A stretch of 64,000 bases of DNA from Lachnoclostridium sp. (GCA_015057755.1 SVDR01000001.1:36111-100110), one strand, 5' to 3'; shown: positions 43,401-52,212, counted from the first letter of the stretch. Program-made: numbers and translations. Notes: a model not told the origin generated them from the sequence alone.

Positions 43401-46400
43401 ATTTTCGTTCCATTTGCGTGCAGAACCGAGCGCATCTGAAAGTTCGGCGTGAACTTCACTGCATTCATTCCACTGCCCCAGATAATTGTCAGTATTGCTT
43501 GGACAGGCTGTAGTCAAAGCATTCTTCATGCGGTCTGCCTGACGCTCTGTGCGTTCAATGCGCTCGTTATTCTCGATACACTTGTCAAAGGCCTCTACTG
43601 CCTCCATAACTGTATCCACAAGGCCGTAGATATCAAGTCCTATAAAGATACCCTTTGCCCACTTGGAATCGAGGGCATTGAGCACTCTCTGATATTTGCG
43701 GAACTTGCTGCCTGCAACTCTCTGGCAGTTTTCAATATTGAGCTTTGTGTTTGCAAGATCAGAACGAAGTTCTTTGAGTGTCTGCTCCAGACTTGCAATG
43801 GTATCTCTTGTCTGTCTGCTTTCGAGAATATCGTCAAGGGTCTTTCTCTGGGCTTCAAAGATACTCTTTTCGTAATTGTCGCCCCATTCGATATTGTGAA
43901 CTCTCGCTTCGATCTCGGCCAGAGACTGCTTCCACGCCGCAATGCCTTCTTCAAGGTTTTCAATATCCATTTCCTGACCGAGCTTTTTCATAAGCTCGTT
44001 GTCCAGGTATTTTCGGACCTTTGCAGTTGCATCGAGCACAAGGTCGACGCCATTGAGCGCGCCGTCAAAGAAGCTTTTTGCAACCACCTTGATCGCCGCA
44101 GCAAATGAGGTGCCCGAGTCACCACCCGATACGATGGCATTGTGATCTACAGTAAACTCGACGCCGTAGTTCGGGTCGACAACCGTGGTCTTGAGGCTTT
44201 CAACATCGGTCTTCATATAGAAGCTGTCGAGCACCATATCCAGATCGTCACCGATTTTCGAGGTATCGACTTCGGTGTATTCCAGGTCGGAAAGCTGGTC
44301 TGTGCTAAGCTCGGTTGCATTTCCTTCGATGCTGCCACCCAAACCGTCCAGAATGTCCTGAATGCCCTGACTTGGTGTATCGGACACGGTATTGCCGCCT
44401 AGCATTTCTTCAGCCTGAGCGATACTGTTCAGGCTTGCATCATTCTGCAGATTATAGAAGTCATTGCTGATAGACAGAAGTGTGCGCATCATCTGCTTTT
44501 CTTGCTCTGTCAGGCCTTCCATATTGCCGATGGCAAATTCCACGTCATCGGGATCATAATATTCGTACGGCTCGCCTTCCTGGGCCAGAATATATGTTGA
44601 AGCCTGCTCTTCCACTTCTTCGGTAAACTGTTCCATCGAGAAGGAGTATCCTCCGCCCAAGCCGCCTGTGCCGTCCGAGCCGCCGCTCGTCTTGCCGAGG
44701 CTGTAGTCAAAGGAATAGCCGTAAGGAAGGTCATAGACGGTATATTCGCCTGCTTCAAGAGTCAATGTACCTTCGTATCTCTTTGTTTCCTTATTATAAA
44801 GAAGCTTTACATCGTGGATTGTCGGAGTCTTGTATGTTTCGCCGCAGAACACCTTCATCATAACAGTATCGTTTATGATTGAAGTATCGTTCGTCATTCT
44901 CAGCGAATAGTCAAAGACTGTCTCGACATTCAGTGTGCCGTCGACATTGACACTTTTCGTATTGACATAAAATCTGTGACCTGTACCCGGATTATTCTGC
45001 AGGTTGATTCTGTCAAAGAGATTCATGCCATAATCGCCGGCAAGCCACTTTGTGCGGACGATGAGTTCCGCAGGTTCGTTGGAGTTAAACCAGTTGTCCA
45101 CCAGAGTTACCGTATACTCATTGGAAGTCCAGACAAGCTCGCCATCTTTATTTGTGATTTCCACATAAAGTCGATGATTGCTCAGTCCATCGTTATATTT
45201 TTCAAGCTGATATGCAAGGTAATTTCTGCCCTCGCCAACGATATTCAACTGCTTTTCGCACTCAATCTCACCGTTGACATAAAGGTGGCCTATGTAAGGC
45301 GCATAATCATTTGAAAGCTTTGTATACAGAGTTATAAAACTGTCATCATCTGTTGTCTTGCCGGAAGGGTCTACTATTTTTACACTCGATTCATCGAGTG
45401 CCGGAACATATACTGTCATATAGTCGGTATCTCCCGTGGTTGATTCGGCGCGGATAGTGAGTGTACTGCCCAACGGCTTTATGAAGAACGACAGTGTGCC
45501 TCTTGGCTCGTCAACCGTTACCTCAAGCTTATGAGGCGTATTACCTGAACCTTCAATAACCCTTTCACTGAGAACATCCACATCCGAGCTGAATACATAA
45601 TTACCGCCGATTGCTCCGAATGGAAGACCGTATGCCGAGCCGCCGGAGTAAAGGGTAAACTTGATGGTTTCGCCGTTTTCGTAGGCCTCATTGAAAACAT
45701 GGTTGAAGTTGAGATACATCGGAACAAGGTTGTCGCTCTGCATATCTGTATCAAAGGACACCGACATTGCCATTCTGCCGCCATAGTAGAACTGCGGAAG
45801 CTCGAACTCGAATGTCTTGTCTTCCAGCAGGTCGACAGTGCCCCTCAGGTAATTTTCCTCCGGAACACCCAGCTTTTCGAGGGCATCAGGAGCCTCAATG
45901 TCACGCAGTCTGTAGTTCTGCTCGACAATCACATAGGTGTATTCACCAAACGGCAGATATTCTGTGTATGCCTTCTGATAGCCGTCAAAAATGATATTAT
46001 TATCACTGTCGAAGATGAAGATATAGCCATCCTTGTCGAGGCTGATTTCAAGCTTCGGCATTGTGTACACTGTAACTTCATGGATATTGTTATCGGTTAT
46101 GTTTGCAATATCGAAAGTCAACGGTTCAAATATAATCTCATCTGTACGGGCACAGTTAATTGTAACGCTGTCGCCGATATCGAAATATTCATCCATATCC
46201 ATGCCCAATTCGACAGTCAGATAGGCAGGATCGCCCGATTTGGCCGGTTCATATCCAAGCTTTGCGCCGTTATATTCCGCGCCGGTTTCGTTATTGATCA
46301 CCGTGACCGGCGTTCCGTCATTTACCAGGCTCTGTGCCGGAGTCTGCTCAGCATCGTCCAGCGCAAACCGGTAATACCACTGCATTTGATTTTCCAGCGT

Positions 46401-48500
46401 GAGCGTGCCCACATCAATGGCGCCGTCAGCATCCGGAGCAAGCATCTGGACATTCTCAATGACGATGCTCTCGTACGGGAATGAGGAGTATACAAGCCGG
46501 GCAGGAGTACGGCGAATCTGTGCTGTGAAATAGCCGTTACTGTCGGGAGTTACTTCCACTGTCGTTTCTTTTCCTGCCAGTTCCGTTGTGATCGTCAGTT
46601 CAAGAGAATCGACAGGCGGATATGTGTAGCCATCCACCATAAGGCGACCTTTCACAGTCAGCCTATCTCTCAGTGTAAGCACATATTCTGTCTGTTCGCC
46701 CAATTCTGTAACCTTGTGGCAAATTGCTTCGCTTACGCTGTAAGCCTGACGCACTTCATCACGGAAGGAGATAACTGCATACACAGGTCTTTCCTCTGAT
46801 ACAATCCAGGCTTCTATATGGTTATAGAATGAGCCTTCGCCGAGAATATTGCCCTCGCCGTCTTCCCAGTGTACAGAATATAATTCCTCAGGCAACGGAG
46901 CCTTATCGCCGTTTTCGTCCTGAGTCTTTATAGAAACAATCGTTGCTTCGAGAGGAAGAACTGTGATTGTTGCTGTTCCGTCACAAATGATGCAATATGC
47001 CTCCACTTCGTAAGGTCCTGTGGCATTAACATCCACCTCGTATTCCCATTCGTGATTTTCATAAACTTCTTCCCAGCAGTTATCACAGTAGCCTATGTGG
47101 AACTCTTCATCGGAATAAGAATAGTAGTCTACATCATGGCCAGAAGCAGGTTTTACTACAACTTCACCCACATAATCGCAGGCTGTGCAGTACATCTGAT
47201 ATACTGTATCCTCGTCACAGGACGTTCCGCCTCTGATTGTTGAAAAATCCACCGTCAGCGTATGCGGCGCAGTCTGGGATGCGGTGCAACTTTCATCCAC
47301 ACAGGTACGGGTGTGAGTGTTTTCGTTATCGGATACAAACGCACCAAGCTCGTGTTCGCAGTCGGGAATGTAGGAATATCTTATCTTTTTCAGATATTCA
47401 TACCCGTATTCTTCGTTGCGCAAATCAACTTCTGCATTGTACTCTTCAATTTCTCCCGCAATCACAGAATCCTCATAGATGTGGAACCTTGCAAAAGGCC
47501 GTGTATTGTCGAACCATGCCCCATCCGTTTCATATTCCTCCGTGGCACTCAGGCTGAGTTCACGGCTCAGGACATAAACGTTCTGCTGCTTGGTTACCGG
47601 GATGCCCATTGACTCCAGTTCATAATCCACGTAGCCGCCCAGATGCGAAAACACATTTTCACCCATGGTTTTGATAGTGGATGGCAGAGTTATATCGTAG
47701 AGTCGGTCACACATATTGAAAGCACCGCCTTCGATACGCTCGATGCCCTCGTGAAGAATCACCTCGTGAAGCATCGTGCAAGCGGCAAAAGCACCATATC
47801 CAATCTTTTTAACTGAGCCGGGAATTTCTACGCACTTGAGTCCCTTACCTTCAAACTTGGTGGACAGGTCATTGCCGCCATCGCTTTCGGCATCCAAGCC
47901 GCTGCAGCTATCGAATGCGCCCTCTCCGATTTCTTCAACGCCGTAGGAAATCGTAAGATTAGTAAGGCTCTTACATGACCAGAAAGCACTTTCCGGAATC
48001 ACCTTTAGCGTAGAGGGGATGGTAAGGTTATCGAGAGAAAGACATACCGAGAATGCGCTGTGCCCCATGGTTTCAAGTCCCTCGGGAAGATTCACGATCT
48101 CAAGCTTTTCCATATAGGAAAAGGCATAGTAGCCGATTCCTTTCAGAGTGGAGGGCAGCTCGACTTCAACTACATCATACATTTCATAGAATGCATTATT
48201 TCCAATGTAGGTAACACCCTCGCCGACAACTATCTTTGATAGATGATGATCGCCCCACGGAACGTGGTTGGGAAGATCATTCCCATTTTCGTCCAATTCA
48301 TATGGACCAAGAAAATCGTACATTTCGCCTTCGCCCTCAATGTAGAGGACGTCGCCGGAGATTTTCCAGCTGAGTCCACTGCCGCAAGAGCCTTCAGTGG
48401 CAACAGCTGCAAATGCAGGCATCGGCAGCTGCTGCAGCACCATAACGACACTGAGCAGCAGGCATAGCATTCGCTTGAACCTTAATTTCATTTTCATCAT
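40422..48500 (-). CDS. Giant secreted BspA-like surface protein with wall-binding repeats
   Basis: About 2,692 residues, starting at ATG 48500 behind AAGGAG. Order by rough residue: signal peptide (1-32, ending PAFAA); BspA-type leucine-rich repeats (65-290, e.g. ITLPSTIKTMGENVF); Cys/His-rich segment (370-520) with CTACDY and CDNCWEE; long beta-rich region (520-1400); coiled-coil and helical stretch (1467-1780); Gly/Ser/Pro linker; Ig-like domains (1920-2130) including a Big_1-like one; chitobiase-like C-terminal domain (2160-2215); InlB-type repeat (2233-2297, FDSDGGSEVLPQNV); two Cys-rich 110-residue repeats; Gly-Ser linker; five or so choline-binding-like repeats (2546-2692). No LPXTG. 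It follows the reductase gene by 42 nt. Probably an adhesin; ligand unknown. By eye the central third is richer in G/C at third positions than the end. Confidence 0.85.
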   Translation of the reverse strand: MMKMKLRFKRMLCLLLSVVMVLQQLPMPAFAAVATEGSCGSGLSWKISGDVLYIEGEGEMYDFLGPYELDENGNDLPNHVPWGDHHLSKIVVGEGVTYIGNNAFYEMYDVVEVELPSTLKGIGYYAFSYMEKLEIVNLPEGLETMGHSAFSVCLSLDNLTIPSTLKVIPESAFWSCKSLTNLTISYGVEEIGEGAFDSCSGLDAESDGGNDLSTKFEGKGLKCVEIPGSVKKIGYGAFAACTMLHEVILHEGIERIEGGAFNMCDRLYDITLPSTIKTMGENVFSHLGGYVDYELESMGIPVTKQQNVYVLSRELSLSATEEYETDGAWFDNTRPFARFHIYEDSVIAGEIEEYNAEVDLRNEEYGYEYLKKIRYSYIPDCEHELGAFVSDNENTHTRTCVDESCTASQTAPHTLTVDFSTIRGGTSCDEDTVYQMYCTACDYVGEVVVKPASGHDVDYYSYSDEEFHIGYCDNCWEEVYENHEWEYEVDVNATGPYEVEAYCIICDGTATITVLPLEATIVSIKTQDENGDKAPLPEELYSVHWEDGEGNILGEGSFYNHIEAWIVSEERPVYAVISFRDEVRQAYSVSEAICHKVTELGEQTEYVLTLRDRLTVKGRLMVDGYTYPPVDSLELTITTELAGKETTVEVTPDSNGYFTAQIRRTPARLVYSSFPYESIVIENVQMLAPDADGAIDVGTLTLENQMQWYYRFALDDAEQTPAQSLVNDGTPVTVINNETGAEYNGAKLGYEPAKSGDPAYLTVELGMDMDEYFDIGDSVTINCARTDEIIFEPLTFDIANITDNNIHEVTVYTMPKLEISLDKDGYIFIFDSDNNIIFDGYQKAYTEYLPFGEYTYVIVEQNYRLRDIEAPDALEKLGVPEENYLRGTVDLLEDKTFEFELPQFYYGGRMAMSVSFDTDMQSDNLVPMYLNFNHVFNEAYENGETIKFTLYSGGSAYGLPFGAIGGNYVFSSDVDVLSERVIEGSGNTPHKLEVTVDEPRGTLSFFIKPLGSTLTIRAESTTGDTDYMTVYVPALDESSVKIVDPSGKTTDDDSFITLYTKLSNDYAPYIGHLYVNGEIECEKQLNIVGEGRNYLAYQLEKYNDGLSNHRLYVEITNKDGELVWTSNEYTVTLVDNWFNSNEPAELIVRTKWLAGDYGMNLFDRINLQNNPGTGHRFYVNTKSVNVDGTLNVETVFDYSLRMTNDTSIINDTVMMKVFCGETYKTPTIHDVKLLYNKETKRYEGTLTLEAGEYTVYDLPYGYSFDYSLGKTSGGSDGTGGLGGGYSFSMEQFTEEVEEQASTYILAQEGEPYEYYDPDDVEFAIGNMEGLTEQEKQMMRTLLSISNDFYNLQNDASLNSIAQAEEMLGGNTVSDTPSQGIQDILDGLGGSIEGNATELSTDQLSDLEYTEVDTSKIGDDLDMVLDSFYMKTDVESLKTTVVDPNYGVEFTVDHNAIVSGGDSGTSFAAAIKVVAKSFFDGALNGVDLVLDATAKVRKYLDNELMKKLGQEMDIENLEEGIAAWKQSLAEIEARVHNIEWGDNYEKSIFEAQRKTLDDILESRQTRDTIASLEQTLKELRSDLANTKLNIENCQRVAGSKFRKYQRVLNALDSKWAKGIFIGLDIYGLVDTVMEAVEAFDKCIENNERIERTERQADRMKNALTTACPSNTDNYLGQWNECSEVHAELSDALGSARKWNENYLYVKYGQVVSELTSIAAGLVLKGPQGIMVSLGLEVIGGGSEWFVLEKFNDALEEAVEKIPKVEEECLSASQDPNIAEEDCSSEPPGGEPGGSGSGGSGSGLPGGSGSSGADEEPKYPVKSRVLIDPAGYVYEAVASNRIEGATAKIYYENNGAEVYWDDAELYGEINPQITDIDGRFAWMTPIGNWRVKVEKEGYESADSSNDPAADANGWLPVPPPQLDVNIPMISTAAPEVLSANAAPDRIRVVFSQYMDVVQFVENELVTVTRNGQPIDVDIAFEDEEISPTNDSVSYGRIMKLTRTDGEAFSGDEIELTVDGSAENYAGNTLGSDYINDSMTVEQIAGSLMHSYPNRFVTDIGQTEQIAVQVLDTEGKPMAGVTVSTRQKVGGTMSVSETAVSDANGTAVFTVKGISAGDDILLFAADSISAEMNTRVSHLGNKAPQKPEANLSDYAVVEEGTELVLTYSGTEEDVIIYYTTNNTCPCTESAERMVYDGPIEITEDTYFRIAAWTKAGGYSERLNLHITVGFNVDEYTVTFDSDGGSEVLPQNVIAGQTVTEPEDPVKDGFIFKGWTLDGVEYDFDTEVNEDMTLVAIWEMQQHVHVFDQKIANEEYLASEATCTQKAKYYKSCICGAAGTKTFTFGELAEHTAGSEWKKDETYHWYVCTASNCEAEIEGSREEHIPDREGGATEEYAVKCEVCGYELEAQVGHTHKYDQKVVDEEYLASEATCTQKAKYYKSCICGAAGMKTFQSGKYAEHTPGTKWKKDADEHWHVCKASGCGAVIADSVEEHTDGDKNNVCDICDYNMSKDSGSGNGSGSGSGSGSGCGSGSSSGSSGKADKDDDAMDGWVKSGNTTRFYRNGKSVVGWKRTNGNWYYFSKESGSRGNMVTGWLFDVNQWYYLDENGVMQTGWKKIGDKWYYLKENGAMKIGWFWDPDYNAWYYLNENGAMHTGWLWDPNYNAWYYLSAPSGEMLRNAMTPDGYLVDSEGQWVK
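40425..40850 (-). repeat. Tandem wall-binding (choline-binding-like) repeats
   Basis: Coding repeats of 20-22 residues with the pattern GW...WYYL.ENG.M.TGW. At DNA level, GATAATACC recurs at 40508, 40574 and 40640 (66-bp steps), then a 60-bp step. Such repeats bind teichoic acid choline or other wall or glucan groups. Confidence 0.85.
41165..41610 (-). repeat. Two 110-residue Cys-rich repeats
   Basis: Segments near 41190-41245 and 41519-41574 are almost identical and lie 330 bp apart, coding for EEYLASEATCTQKAKYYKSC followed by ICGAAG. Each unit ends with a Cys pair (CEVCGY, CDICDY) that may bind zinc or form disulfides outside the cell. Confidence 0.8.
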
Positions 48501-48542
48501 TATCTCTCCTTGAATTTTTTTTCGTACGATCAATGTGAAATC

Positions 48543-51494
48543 TTACTGAATCTTTTTCAAATACTGTAAATAACGGAAGCCGATCTTCGACCACCGGAAT
48601 CCCAGTTTTCCAAGTTCATTTATCGTGAATTCGCTGCTTATAGGAACATGTTTTGACATGGATGCTGCCGAATTATAGAATGCCAACACTGCAGCATCCG
48701 TGTCGTCTTTCCATTTTTTCAATGCTTTTTCAAAATCAGGCTGTGTTGTTTTCTTAAACCGGCACAAAAACTTTCGGCTTAATGCTTCAATGGTGTATGT
48801 CTGAGGATGATACAAATGATAGATATTATTCACTTTATTATGAAAACACAGCTTAACGTATGCGTCTGCACATTCATCCACCGGAGTAAAATCAATCGGA
48901 TAACCTGCAAGTTTTTCTCCGTATAATCCCACTTTGAAAAGCCCTCTGCACCGTTTTACAAAACCGTTATTCTCGGAGTTTATCTGGAATCTGCCATCTT
49001 CCATTCGCCATGTGAGATTGCCGATACGGAAAATATTTGCCTTCAGCCCTTCACTTCTGGCCAGTAAGACCAGTTCTTCCGCTTTATACTTGGAATGAAT
49101 ATATACGTTCTGCGCATATTTCTGGCCTATGTTCAGACGGAATTCATCGAATTCTGCATCCTGGCATGTTTGCTCAACCGTTCCGGCTCCGCTTACACTG
49201 GCAGTGGAGGTGTGCTGCAGAATCGCATCTGCTTCCTTGCAAAACTGAATCACGTTCTGTGTTCCGATCACATTCGTCCGTTCAAAATCCTCATAATGCC
49301 CTGCATGACTTACATTTGCAGCGGTATGTATCACCATGTCAACTTCGCTTATCAGTTTTGCATACACTTCATCAGAAAGTCCGAACCTTGACTTTTCAAT
49401 ATCTCCTTCCACCGTTACATAAGTAAAGCTGTTCTTTTCTTTTGGAAAATAGTATTTGAGAACACGCTTCAGCTTGAGATAATCTCTCACAAGGCAGACA
49501 ATGGTTATATTTTCCCCTGTCAATTCCCGCAAAATATGAGCTCCCAAAAAGCCGGTGGCACCTGTAAGAAGAACGCATTTTGGTTTAACGTCAGAATCAA
49601 GATTGGAATTCTGCCGAATCAGCTCATTTACATCAATGCTGTCATTTTCTGTAATCTCTGTTTCCTTGTTCGACGCAAGGTATTTTTCCAGCAGTTCTGC
49701 AGTTGGATTCGCATAAATATCCTGAGCCTGTATATCCAGAATCAGTGCAGCTTCAACTGCCGCCAGGCTATCGCCGCCCATATCAAAGAAATCATCTTGA
49801 ATTCCGATCCATGTACAGCCAAGCACCTCCTCGAAAGCAGCAATAATTTTTTTCTGCATAGCTGTAGTTGGCGGAACATGCTCTGCCGCGTTCTTTTGGA
49901 TGATCTCGTCGATCATCTGCAGCGCTTCCTTACGCTTGATTTTGAGTGTGGTTGTTTTGGGAAACTCTCTTGCAATGAAATCAAATGCTACAATCTTTTT
50001 ATACGCGGGGAGACTTGCATTGACTGCATTCAGGCTCGTTTTTATTTGATTGATCACAACGGTGTCATTGATATCCGTCGGATGGAAGGCCGCGCAGATC
50101 CTGCCGTTTCGCTCATATACCATGACATCTTTCACGCCCTCAATCTTCATCAGATGTGCTTCCAGTTCTTCCGGGTATATATTTTTACCATTCGCAAGAA
50201 TAATCAGATTCTTACTGCGTCCTGTAATATAAAGATACCCATCATCGTCCAGATATCCCAGATCTCCTGTGCGAAACCATCCTTCCTTAGTGATTGCTTC
50301 TGCTGTGGCTTCGGGATTCTTGTAATATCCCAACATGACACAATCTCCCTTTACAAGAATTTCTCCTTGCTCGATTTTTGTGTCCATACAGGCAATCGGC
50401 TGTCCCACAGAGCCGAGCCTGTTCTTCCTGGGATAATTCGTAGCCACCAGCGGTGCACATTCCGTGAGACCGTAGCCCTGATACATATTCACGCCAAATT
50501 CTTCAAAAGCTTGTGCTACTTCAAGACGGAGAGCCGCGCCTCCCACAACGATCGTTGTCAGATTCTCTCCGAATTTGTCAAGCAGGCTTTTATATAACTT
50601 TCGTCGGATATCAATCTTAAAAACGTTCAGGATGTGGTTTACTTTCTTTGCAGCAGCAATCTTACACTTGTTTTTTCCCGATGAAATACCGTCCATGATC
50701 TTTTTATAAAAAGCTTCCGCAATGGCAGGAACAACCAGAATGATCGCAGGTCTGAATCGATTAAGGTTCAAAACAATATTTTCCAGACGGTCGTTTATGC
50801 AGATGGTAATTCCCCGATACAGCATGCCAAGATGACCGATTGTAAGCTCGTAAGTGTGATGAATCGGCAAAACAGACATTGCAACAGGCTCACAATGTAT
50901 ATTTTCAAGGATATTCATTCTGTAATATTCCGTCAGATTTGCTGCGATATTCTTCTGACTGATCATAACACCCTTGCTGATGCCTGTTGTGCCGGAAGTG
51001 AACAATATTTCTGTAAGTGCTTCCGGATCGATTTTAGGAAGGGGAACAGATGCCGTACGAAGAATTTCCTGAAAATCTTCACCGGCAAAACGGATTGCCT
51101 TAATATTCTGATTTCCATTCTGTTCCATGGTTTGTATCAGATCCTCAAATTCTTCAGATACAAATACCATATCCACATCGCCCATTTTCAGAATATTCAT
51201 CATCTCTCGTTCAGAGAGCATCTTATCGACGGGAACCACTACATTCGCACTGCATGCGATACCCAAAAAGGTGGTGATCCATTGATAACTTGTCGATCCA
51301 ATGACAGCGATATGCCTCCCATAATAGTTCTTCTTTACCATCCACGAAGCAATGGCTTTCACGTCATTTGCTAATTCTTTAAATGTCTTATTTACGATTA
51401 AATCATCAACCAGATATCTGTACGCATCCTGGTTTCCGTACTCTTTTTCTATGATTTCTATAAACATCTGTAAATCAGTAAGCTTTGAAAACAT
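48543..51494 (-). CDS. Adenylation-carrier-thioester reductase protein (carboxylic-acid-reductase-like)
   Basis: 983 residues in three parts. Adenylation domain (1-540), closest in pattern to fatty acyl-AMP/CoA ligases: LFTSGTTGISKGVMIS, GYGLTECAPLVATNYP, GWFRTGDLGYLDDDGYLYI. Carrier domain (about 555-620) with the phosphopantetheine Ser in DMGGDSLAAVEA. C-terminal NAD(P)-dependent reductase (about 640-983): LLTGATGFLGAHILREL, TSTASVSGAG, and Tyr-Lys in YIHSKYKAEELV. No condensation domain, so it should activate one acid, load it on itself and release an aldehyde or alcohol. Substrate unknown, a fatty or aryl acid being most likely. AAGGAG is 8 nt before the ATG. It sits 40 nt after the receiver gene and 42 nt before the giant surface protein. 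No phosphopantetheinyl transferase gene is adjacent. Confidence 0.88.
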   Translation of the reverse strand: MFSKLTDLQMFIEIIEKEYGNQDAYRYLVDDLIVNKTFKELANDVKAIASWMVKKNYYGRHIAVIGSTSYQWITTFLGIACSANVVVPVDKMLSEREMMNILKMGDVDMVFVSEEFEDLIQTMEQNGNQNIKAIRFAGEDFQEILRTASVPLPKIDPEALTEILFTSGTTGISKGVMISQKNIAANLTEYYRMNILENIHCEPVAMSVLPIHHTYELTIGHLGMLYRGITICINDRLENIVLNLNRFRPAIILVVPAIAEAFYKKIMDGISSGKNKCKIAAAKKVNHILNVFKIDIRRKLYKSLLDKFGENLTTIVVGGAALRLEVAQAFEEFGVNMYQGYGLTECAPLVATNYPRKNRLGSVGQPIACMDTKIEQGEILVKGDCVMLGYYKNPEATAEAITKEGWFRTGDLGYLDDDGYLYITGRSKNLIILANGKNIYPEELEAHLMKIEGVKDVMVYERNGRICAAFHPTDINDTVVINQIKTSLNAVNASLPAYKKIVAFDFIAREFPKTTTLKIKRKEALQMIDEIIQKNAAEHVPPTTAMQKKIIAAFEEVLGCTWIGIQDDFFDMGGDSLAAVEAALILDIQAQDIYANPTAELLEKYLASNKETEITENDSIDVNELIRQNSNLDSDVKPKCVLLTGATGFLGAHILRELTGENITIVCLVRDYLKLKRVLKYYFPKEKNSFTYVTVEGDIEKSRFGLSDEVYAKLISEVDMVIHTAANVSHAGHYEDFERTNVIGTQNVIQFCKEADAILQHTSTASVSGAGTVEQTCQDAEFDEFRLNIGQKYAQNVYIHSKYKAEELVLLARSEGLKANIFRIGNLTWRMEDGRFQINSENNGFVKRCRGLFKVGLYGEKLAGYPIDFTPVDECADAYVKLCFHNKVNNIYHLYHPQTYTIEALSRKFLCRFKKTTQPDFEKALKKWKDDTDAAVLAFYNSAASMSKHVPISSEFTINELGKLGFRWSKIGFRYLQYLKKIQ

Positions 51495-51534
51495 ATGACT
51501 TACTCCTTTTCATGAGATATTTTAAATGGTTTTC

Positions 51535-51921
51535 TTACAACGATGCCAACGTCGACATCAGGTAATTTGCCGTGACGGAGGTATAGAAAAAGCTGTCGAT
51601 CAGGTGGTCTCTTTTCAACTGTGTGACTTTATAAGCAAGTTCCGGTGTGGCGTTTTCATCACAAAGAACCGCAATCTTACACCCGGGGTTACTGTTCCGA
51701 ATCTGCCTGATCTCTTTTAATCTTACTTCCACCGTTGCACCCGGAAGATAAGAGACCTCCATTAATACAATATCCGCATCCACTGCTTTACATTGTTCTG
51801 TGATATTGGTGCAAGTTTCCGAAGAAAGCGGATAAGGCAAAAACTCTCCGCAATCTCTTAACGACCTGACAATGGCTTCGGACAGAAGTCCGTTTCTGAT
51901 ACTGACAAGAACCTTCTTCAC
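51535..51921 (-). CDS. Stand-alone degenerate receiver domain
   Basis: 128 residues, a single receiver-like fold (MKKVLVSIRNGLLSEAIVRS ... CKIAVLCDENATPELAYKV). The usual acidic pair near the N-terminus is replaced by SIRN, and the phospho-acceptor position reads ADIVLMEVSYLP, with Glu where Asp is expected. The conserved C-terminal Lys is also missing (SFFYTS). It therefore cannot be phosphorylated normally and may act as a permanently active or purely binding receiver. Start codon is GTG, 7 nt after AGGAGG. It heads the unit with the reductase and the surface protein. Confidence 0.75.
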   Translation of the reverse strand: MKKVLVSIRNGLLSEAIVRSLRDCGEFLPYPLSSETCTNITEQCKAVDADIVLMEVSYLPGATVEVRLKEIRQIRNSNPGCKIAVLCDENATPELAYKVTQLKRDHLIDSFFYTSVTANYLMSTLASL

Positions 51922-51991
51922 ACATACTCCTCCTTCCCGAAAAATCCTGTTTCATTTTTTTATTTTATAATTTTACCAATATGATATAGCA

Positions 51992-52117
51992 TGCACATCG
52001 TACTTTCGTGCATAAGAACATAGAATGTGCCTTGGCACATTCTCCGCGCGCGAGCGGCTGCAAAGCAGCAATTTCCGTTCCGCGAGCTGCGCATATTGGC
52101 CCAATTCGGGCCTTTTT
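51992..52117 (+). ncRNA. Candidate structured RNA or intergenic repeat element
   Basis: Read on the plus strand: TGCAC-N11-GTGCA (51992-52012); AGAATGTGCC-TT-GGCACATTCT (52022-52043), a perfect 10-bp stem; GCTGC-AAA-GCAGC (52057-52069); and GGCCC-AATTC-GGGCC (52098-52112) followed by TTTTT, an intrinsic terminator. Only an A/T-rich, weak promoter region precedes it. The minus strand would fold as well, so orientation is not certain. It could also be a REP-like repeat. Confidence 0.45.
51996..52012 (-). repeat. 17-bp direct repeat, copy 1
   Basis: CATCGTACTTTCGTGCA, identical to 55986-56002 and in the same orientation. It lies 75 bp upstream of the receiver-reductase-surface protein unit. Confidence 0.85.
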
Positions 52118-52187
52118 GATTTATAGGAAAGGCATATTTACATTTTTCACACATTAACGCAGCAAGGTCTTTCCTATAAATCAAAAA
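52113..52187. repeat. 19-bp inverted repeat with 37-nt loop
   Basis: TTTTTGATTTATAGGAAAG (52113-52131) is the exact complement of CTTTCCTATAAATCAAAAA (52169-52187). It could fold as a long stem-loop in RNA from either strand or mark the ends of a small mobile repeat. Confidence 0.85.
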
Positions 52188-52189
52188 AA

Positions 52190-52212
52190 CGCACCGTCAA
52201 ATTGACAATGCG
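52190..52212 (-). terminator. Terminator after the LuxR-type regulator gene
   Basis: On the minus strand CGCATTGTCAA pairs with TTGACGGTGCG (two G-U pairs) and is followed by seven T. It closes the sensor-kinase-regulator unit. Confidence 0.8.

Noticed and set aside
51960..52184. A 74-codon frame on the minus strand in the hairpin-rich spacer
   Set aside because: It runs through perfect stems and terminators, its start lacks a ribosome site, and its composition looks like a translated structured repeat rather than a protein.
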